Below, piece by piece: positions 59,043 through 64,000 of a DNA stretch of 64,000 nucleotides; positions within the stretch are counted from its first letter, which is position 1; the number at the start of each line of letters is the position of its first letter. The translations under genes and the position numbers were made by a program. The notes under the pieces are model-generated. The model saw only the letters and a list, made by a program, of their open reading frames with translations, was not told where the DNA came from and ran no database searches. Source of the DNA: Paraperibacillus marinus (GTDB lineage: Bacteria; Bacillota; Bacilli; Bacillales; DSM-1321); NCBI RefSeq assembly GCF_046237605.1, contig NZ_CP143542.1, positions 4,216,001-4,280,000 on the forward strand, written 5' to 3'.

Positions 59043-59153
59043 ATATAACTTCCTTTCATTAAAGGCTCGAGGACTGTATCCTTAAGTCCTAGTATTTAAT
59101 ATTCAAGCAGCTTTTATGTTAGGCTTTTATCCCTCGGGAACAAGGACTAAACG

Positions 59154-59187
59154 GAAAAAAGCCCCAATCTTTAAAAAAAGGGGCTAA
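59154..59187 (-). terminator. Terminator after yczE
   Basis: AGCCCC pairs with GGGGCT around an AT-rich loop; on the minus strand a run of T follows. Confidence 0.8.
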
Positions 59188-59197
59188 TTCGATGAGT

Positions 59198-59821
59198 TTA
59201 GGCGGCTTTTCTGTCAGGAGCTGCCTTGCCGGTCCGTTTCCTGAAGAATTGGAGGGAGAATTGGAAAACCGGGCTTTGTATTAACGTATAGATGAAGGAC
59301 ATGATGAACACCGGTCCTCCAAGAAGCAGGCCTAGGATCAGCACAGTGCTTTCCGTCAGGATCCTTGCCTTCGCTACCGATATTCCTGTTTTCTCCGATA
59401 TGGAGAGCATAAAGCCGTCGCGCGGACCGGCGCCGATTCCTGCCGCTACATACATGCCCCCGCCTATCCCGGTTATGGTTATGCCGCACAGGATGATGAG
59501 GTAATCGACCCAGGTATGAGTTGCGTGCGGCAGTATATCCAGCCACAGAAAAAAGTCGATAATCGGCCCGATGGCCAGCGCATTTAAAAAGGTTCCGATG
59601 CTGATATAATTTCTGGCAGTCACAAGCAGCACGCCAATGAGGACCAGTCCGGCTGCAACACCCCAGAAGCCGATGGTCATGCCAAAGCGGTCATACAGGG
59701 CCACGCTCAGCACATCCCACGGATGCAGCCCGAGATGCTGGACTTCTATTGCTATGGATATGCCCAGGCCGAAAAGCACTAGGCCAGAGAAAAACATGGA
59801 ATATCGAATAGATAATGGCAT
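59198..59821 (-). CDS. YczE/YitT-like membrane protein
   Basis: A 207-residue integral membrane protein with five hydrophobic segments. The family pattern is GLHPWDVLSVALYDRFGMTIG and GIGAGPRDGFMLSISEKTG. B. subtilis YczE is needed for surfactin-linked functions by an unknown mechanism; the role here is unknown. Monocistronic. Confidence 0.85.
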   Translation of the reverse strand: MPLSIRYSMFFSGLVLFGLGISIAIEVQHLGLHPWDVLSVALYDRFGMTIGFWGVAAGLVLIGVLLVTARNYISIGTFLNALAIGPIIDFFLWLDILPHATHTWVDYLIILCGITITGIGGGMYVAAGIGAGPRDGFMLSISEKTGISVAKARILTESTVLILGLLLGGPVFIMSFIYTLIQSPVFQFSLQFFRKRTGKAAPDRKAA

Positions 59822-60010
59822 GTATAACCGTCCCTTCAGATGTGAATTATGTTAATTATTGTATAACGTTTCCCTGAGACTGTATATCAGGTCTTTCATA
59901 TTGCGGCAAAACTGAGGCTGCCATATTGGATATTCAGTAAAAATCCTGTATTTATCAGCCATGTTCAAGTAAAATTATGAGTACCATTTTAAAAGAAAGA
60001 GGGCAGTGAT

Positions 60011-61672
60011 TTGGAACCTACTAATTCTAATTTTATTAGAGATATCATAAAAGATGACCTTGAGACAGGCAGACGCGACCATGTGGTCACCCGTTTCCCT
60101 CCAGAACCGAATGGATACCTCCATATCGGACACGCAAAATCTATCATCCTGAATTTCGGAGTGGCTGATGAATTCAATGGCAGGACCAACCTGCGATTCG
60201 ATGATACAAACCCTCTAAAAGAAGATATAGAATATGTGAATGCCATCAAGGAAGATGTAAAATGGCTCGGATATGATTGGGACGGCTTGTTCTTTGCTTC
60301 AGATTACTTTGATGAGATGTACGAAAGAGCTGTTCTGCTCATCAAAAAGGGACTGGCATATGTGGACGACCTGTCTGCAGTTGAAATCCGCGAGTACCGC
60401 GGTACATTGACAGAGCCAGGCAAGGACAGCCCTTTCCGGAACCGCAGCGTGGAAGAAAACCTGGATTTATTCGAGCGCATGAAAAAGGGCGAATTCGGTA
60501 ATGGCGAAAAAGTGCTGCGTGCGAAAATTGACATGTCCTCGCCGAACATCAATCTCCGTGACCCGGTCATTTACCGGATTGCCCATGCTATACACCATAA
60601 TACCGGCGATAAATGGTGCATCTATCCGATGTATGCCTTTGCTCATCCGCTGGAGGATGCCATTGAGGGCGTCACCCATTCAATCTGCACAGTCGAGTTT
60701 GAGGATCAGCGCCCGCTCTATGACTGGGTTGTGGAAAAATGCGAGATGGAAAGCACTCCCCGCCAGTACGAATTCGGCCGCCTGAACCTGACAAATACCG
60801 TCATGAGCAAGCGCAAGCTGAAGCAGCTTGTTGAAGAAGGCTATGTAGACGGCTGGGACGACCCGCGGATGCCGACCATCTCTGGGCTTCGCAGAAGGGG
60901 ATATACACCGGAAGCCATCCGGGCCTTCTGCCATGAAATCGGAGTCTCCAAAAGCGCAGGGACAGTGGATACCGGGATGCTTGAACATTTCGTCCGGGAA
61001 GACCTGAAGCTTACCACACCGAGGACGATGGGCATCGTCAAGCCGCTGAAGGTCGTGATCACGAACTATCCGGAGGGGCAGTCAGAAATGCTGGAAGCTG
61101 AAATCAATCCGGAAAACCCTGACATGGGAACGAGGCAGATTCCATTTTCCCGCGAAATTTATATTGAACAGGACGACTTTATGGAGGATCCTCCTAAAAA
61201 ATATTTCCGCCTTTTCCCAGGAAACGAAGTCAGGCTGAAGCATGCTTATTTCATCAAATGCGAGGAAGTCATCAAGGATGAAGAAGGCAATGTGATCGAA
61301 ATTCGGGCCACCTATGATCCGGAAACAAAGAGCGGTACAGGCTTCACGGGCAGAAAAGTAAAAGGCACCATCCACTGGGTGGAGGCTTCCCAGGCTGTTC
61401 CAGCCGAATTCAGGCTCTATCAGCCGCTGATCCTCGATGAAGACAGCGAAGAGGCGAATGAGGACGAAGCGTCAACCTTCCTGGACCATGTCAATCCAGA
61501 TTCCCTCGAGATCCTGCAGGGATTCGTCGAGCCGAACATGAAGGATGTAAAGCCTCAGGACAAATTCCAGTTCTTCCGCCACGGCTACTTCAATGTAGAC
61601 CCGAAGGACACCGCTGAAGGGCGCCTGGTATTCAACCTGATTGTTTCGCTAAAAAGTTCGTTTAAACTGTAA
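60011..61672 (+). CDS. glnS: Glutamine--tRNA ligase (GlnRS)
   Basis: Class Ic synthetase that charges tRNA-Gln directly. The 553 residues match the E. coli-type length: PEPNGYLHIGHAKS (HIGH) near 35-48, class Ic catalytic core, VMSKRKL (KMSKS) near 268, and two C-terminal beta-barrel anticodon domains. No YqeY domain is fused at the C-terminus. The start is TTG behind AGAGGG at 7 bases. Most Bacilli lack GlnRS and use mischarged Glu-tRNA-Gln with GatCAB, so this gene is unusual and may have been acquired. No T-box leader is seen. Confidence 0.95.
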   Translation: MEPTNSNFIRDIIKDDLETGRRDHVVTRFPPEPNGYLHIGHAKSIILNFGVADEFNGRTNLRFDDTNPLKEDIEYVNAIKEDVKWLGYDWDGLFFASDYFDEMYERAVLLIKKGLAYVDDLSAVEIREYRGTLTEPGKDSPFRNRSVEENLDLFERMKKGEFGNGEKVLRAKIDMSSPNINLRDPVIYRIAHAIHHNTGDKWCIYPMYAFAHPLEDAIEGVTHSICTVEFEDQRPLYDWVVEKCEMESTPRQYEFGRLNLTNTVMSKRKLKQLVEEGYVDGWDDPRMPTISGLRRRGYTPEAIRAFCHEIGVSKSAGTVDTGMLEHFVREDLKLTTPRTMGIVKPLKVVITNYPEGQSEMLEAEINPENPDMGTRQIPFSREIYIEQDDFMEDPPKKYFRLFPGNEVRLKHAYFIKCEEVIKDEEGNVIEIRATYDPETKSGTGFTGRKVKGTIHWVEASQAVPAEFRLYQPLILDEDSEEANEDEASTFLDHVNPDSLEILQGFVEPNMKDVKPQDKFQFFRHGYFNVDPKDTAEGRLVFNLIVSLKSSFKL

Positions 61673-61678
61673 GAATAG

Positions 61679-61704
61679 AAGCCGGCATCTGCCGGCTTTT
61701 TTTG
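61679..61704 (+). terminator. Terminator after glnS
   Basis: AAGCCGGC pairs with GCCGGCTT, followed by a run of T. Confidence 0.92.
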
Positions 61705-61734
61705 TTTCTAGTTGTCAACCTTCTGATAAAATTC

Positions 61735-61772
61735 AAAAAAGCCTGCTGGCGGGAATGCACCGGCAGCAGGCT
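61735..61772 (-). terminator. Terminator after the secreted protease
   Basis: AGCCTGCTG pairs with CAGCAGGCT; the minus strand continues with six T. Confidence 0.9.
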
Positions 61773-61783
61773 CCATGAACTTT

Positions 61784-63904
61784 TCATTTCTTTTTATTCT
61801 TATTTTTCTTCTTTTTGAATTCAAATTCATAGGTGAACTCTACCGGATTCCTGTCGCCAGGAGGTGCCGCATAGGTGGTGATCATCGAGTTCGTCCCGTC
61901 CTGGAAGAGACGGTGAATTTCATTGAACTTTTCTTTATTAATGTTAAATGGATCAAGAGTTACCACCTTATAATCTGTTTTGTTCCCTTTCACCTTTTCA
62001 TTGATGAAGGTAATTGTATACTCCACATACTGCTTATTGATTTCATTCATTGATTTAAAGGCAGGCGTCAGGGTCCCATCCGAAGTGAAGTTGATCTGCG
62101 GAATCTTGATATTATCAATAAACCACCCTTCTTCGTTGGAGCCCCAGTCAGTCAAATAGCGGAACGAAATCAGGATTTTTTTGCCGTCATAGGCTGCCAG
62201 ACTGAATTTTTCATTCGTCCAGCCGCCATTTGTTCCTGTGAAGCCCGGCACATTTTCCTTAATTTTCGGATAGCCTTCGTCCACTACATCTGTTCGGGTA
62301 TTCTCATTCGAAAGGCTCTTCCACGTCTTCCCGCCATCTTCCGATACTTGAACTACGCCAAAATCCCACTGCTCTTCAATCTTATAATAGGTGTCAAAGG
62401 TTAGGGCAGAGCCCTTGGCGTTCGTAAGGTCTGCTTCGAGAACGATGGCATTGTCCGACTCATCGCCATTGTTCCCCCACAGAACCTGGCTATTTGGATT
62501 TTTTGGGTCGGCGGTCTGCATCCACGGAATCGGCAGGAATTCAATGCCATTGAACTTCACACTGCGCACCTTTTCTTCAAAGTCCAGCTTCTTGAAATCA
62601 CCGCCCCAGGCCGGGACCCCTTCTTTCTCATATTGAACAGCTTTTTCATAATTGACCGTCATTCCGCGCTTTGTTCCATTATTATCAACAGGTAGATCAC
62701 GCAGATCAATGCTTTCGAAATTATAAGGATCCTTCTTTTTGCCGCTGTCTATGGCAAGGGCTGTAATAAAGTCCTGATACAGCTTTGTGAAATCCATCTT
62801 CTTGATTCCGTATTCCTTAAAGGTCGCATTGATGCTCTTGATCCCCTGCTCCTTGTTCAGGGCAAGGTCACGTATAAATTCGCGGCCGAATTTATCATAC
62901 ATATAAAGCGTGAACAGATACACCTGTCCATAATCCGCTATGGTCTCAGGGCCGGTCGGTGCTCCCTGATGCTCATCCCAATTCACAAGTGAATTCTCGG
63001 GATGGTCGAGGTAAAAATTGATGGAGCTGGCATCATGGCCGTATCCTCCCAGATACTCCGAGAATGTGGACATCCCCTCATTGATCCACGTTTCCTCCGC
63101 CCCATCATTGTCTGCATGGATCAAATGCTGCAGTTCATGAATCGTGGTTCCAAAGAAGGTGGACTCCAGCCTGGTTTCCCAGCTGTTCGTATCAATCGTA
63201 ATAATATTCCGGTCGATATAGTTTTCGAGTGTCTGCCAGTAAAAGCCGGCAACGAAAAATGGATAAGCCGGATTGGTGTAATTTTCATCCTGGATATTAT
63301 CTACAAGCATGATAACCTTATCACTGCCTTCATAGTAGCCGGCTGGTACGTTTTTACCTGCAAGCGGTGATTGGGATCCGTCATGCTTGTCCGGTGTTCC
63401 GAAGAATTCTGTAGCCTTGGGATAGATATTGGAATCAAACTCGTTTTTGAGCTTGTCCACCTGCTCCTGTGTGACTACATGGGCAGGGCGGGAATCACCG
63501 GCTGGGAATGACAGGTCATTTGCCACCCAGATCTCTACATTATTGCCGACACTTCTAAGTGTAAAAGGCTTGAATTTTAAGTTGCGGTTCAGGAATTGCT
63601 TGGTTCCGCCGTCATAGGTGAAGGAGCTGCTGGAGCTTTTAGTTTCAGTGGAGGAGGTTTCATTGAAATTGATCTTCTTGGCCTGTTCTTTTATATTTTC
63701 AAGCGCCTTCCTATTGAACGCATCATCCTTGGAAAGCTCATTCAGATATCCATCCACATCCATCCTGTCCCCATAGCGCTCAACGTCCCATTTCTCTGCA
63801 GCCGGCGCTTTATTCCCTGCGGCCTTGGCAGTTATCGCAGCCGGAGAGAATAGAGATAGTGTCAATGCCCCTGCTGCTAATACGGAAAATAGTTGTTTTT
63901 TCAC
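61784..63904 (-). CDS. Secreted zinc metalloprotease with InhA-like MAM domain
   Basis: Extracellular protease. The start is GTG 63904 behind AAAGGAG; 706 residues. A Sec signal peptide (KKQLFSVLAAGALTLSLFS, cleavage near residue 29) is followed by a propeptide-like helical stretch. The zinc motif HELQH lies at 256-260, with downstream acidic ligand candidates in ETWINEG and STFSEY (276-283). A beta-sandwich follows at about 505-625 (GSALTFDTYY ... EGWFIDNIKI), resembling the MAM-like domain of immune inhibitor A proteases. The protein ends in a tail of eleven mostly Lys residues. The catalytic domain is not the M6 type (HEYGH), so the immune inhibitor name does not fit well. Confidence 0.82.
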   Translation of the reverse strand: MKKQLFSVLAAGALTLSLFSPAAITAKAAGNKAPAAEKWDVERYGDRMDVDGYLNELSKDDAFNRKALENIKEQAKKINFNETSSTETKSSSSSFTYDGGTKQFLNRNLKFKPFTLRSVGNNVEIWVANDLSFPAGDSRPAHVVTQEQVDKLKNEFDSNIYPKATEFFGTPDKHDGSQSPLAGKNVPAGYYEGSDKVIMLVDNIQDENYTNPAYPFFVAGFYWQTLENYIDRNIITIDTNSWETRLESTFFGTTIHELQHLIHADNDGAEETWINEGMSTFSEYLGGYGHDASSINFYLDHPENSLVNWDEHQGAPTGPETIADYGQVYLFTLYMYDKFGREFIRDLALNKEQGIKSINATFKEYGIKKMDFTKLYQDFITALAIDSGKKKDPYNFESIDLRDLPVDNNGTKRGMTVNYEKAVQYEKEGVPAWGGDFKKLDFEEKVRSVKFNGIEFLPIPWMQTADPKNPNSQVLWGNNGDESDNAIVLEADLTNAKGSALTFDTYYKIEEQWDFGVVQVSEDGGKTWKSLSNENTRTDVVDEGYPKIKENVPGFTGTNGGWTNEKFSLAAYDGKKILISFRYLTDWGSNEEGWFIDNIKIPQINFTSDGTLTPAFKSMNEINKQYVEYTITFINEKVKGNKTDYKVVTLDPFNINKEKFNEIHRLFQDGTNSMITTYAAPPGDRNPVEFTYEFEFKKKKNKNKKK

Positions 63905-64000
63905 TGGCAATTCTCCTTTTAAATTATAATTATTTATACGACTCATTTATCTTAACATATTGAATATTCAGATTAAAATTGTTGAACAGTACACCATGCC

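Noticed and set aside
61784..63904. Naming the secreted protease immune inhibitor A (M6)
   Set aside because: The zinc motif is HELQH, not the M6 HEYGH-x-x-G-x-x-D type; only the C-terminal accessory domain is InhA-like.

Overview
The window is chromosomal DNA of a low-to-moderate-GC, endospore-forming Bacillaceae species that is not Bacillus subtilis itself. The evidence is the gene content (pbpG, rsfA, gerQ, bacillithiol deacetylase, lia operon, LipM/LipL lipoylation) and a gene order that follows the B. subtilis ywj-ywi-ywh-ywg-ywf-ywd segment for about 36 kb. AGGAGG-type ribosome sites are strong throughout, TTG starts are frequent, and no rRNA, tRNA, prophage, CRISPR array or transposase gene is visible.

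Layout. Positions 1-8216 (minus strand) carry fatty and branched acyl-CoA catabolism: fadF, mmgA, mmgB, two acyl-CoA dehydrogenases, a TetR regulator and the 5' part of icmF, which runs off the left edge. fadF has a promoter with a FadR-type operator between its -35 and -10. Positions 8390-16000 carry cardiolipin synthase, UvsE, argS-ywiB, and the polyamine genes speB and speE. Positions 16300-31000 carry the sporulation glycosyltransferase PbpG, ywhD-ywhC-ywhB, ywgA-ywfO, rsfA, lipL, pta, hemQ, gerQ, ywdK-ywdI, a potassium channel and ung, with a parS-like site between the last two. Positions 31000-39300 carry a stress protein with a SigB-type promoter, an M29 aminopeptidase, moaE-moaD-moeB, pdxK, yojF-bshB2 and a lipM-lipA operon. 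Positions 39800-49900 carry a PQQ-type sugar dehydrogenase lipoprotein, a HAD phosphatase, AlkD, a PTS permease with a co-transcribed EEP-family phosphoesterase, topB-ybaK and an ABC-F ATPase. Positions 50085-53559 are a liaIHFSR cell-envelope stress operon without liaG. The right end holds a Rieske oxidoreductase, a Gfo/Idh/MocA enzyme, a niacin permease under a NiaR-like operator, a thioredoxin-reductase-like flavoprotein, yczE, a bacterial GlnRS and a secreted zinc protease.

The most unusual material is non-coding. Two convergent intergenic regions (39375-39511 and 55411-55549) each carry seven degenerate direct repeats spaced 20-21 bp, with unit cores GGATAGTAAA or GGCGAGTAAA. A second family (about 70-110 bp, four copies) begins in the T-tract of a Rho-independent terminator every time and in the same orientation as the gene being terminated. 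A third family of larger imperfect palindromes (GTTGATT...AATCAAC) is mosaic, with one module nested in another. I could not assign any of the three to a named family.

Functional links: FadF with the acyl-CoA dehydrogenases, MmgB and MmgA form a beta-oxidation route, with IcmF interconverting branched and linear C4 acyl-CoAs. LipM, LipA and LipL, all encoded here, make up the B. subtilis-type lipoate assembly route. MoaD, MoaE and MoeB supply molybdopterin sulfur transfer. LiaIHFSR answers cell-wall damage.
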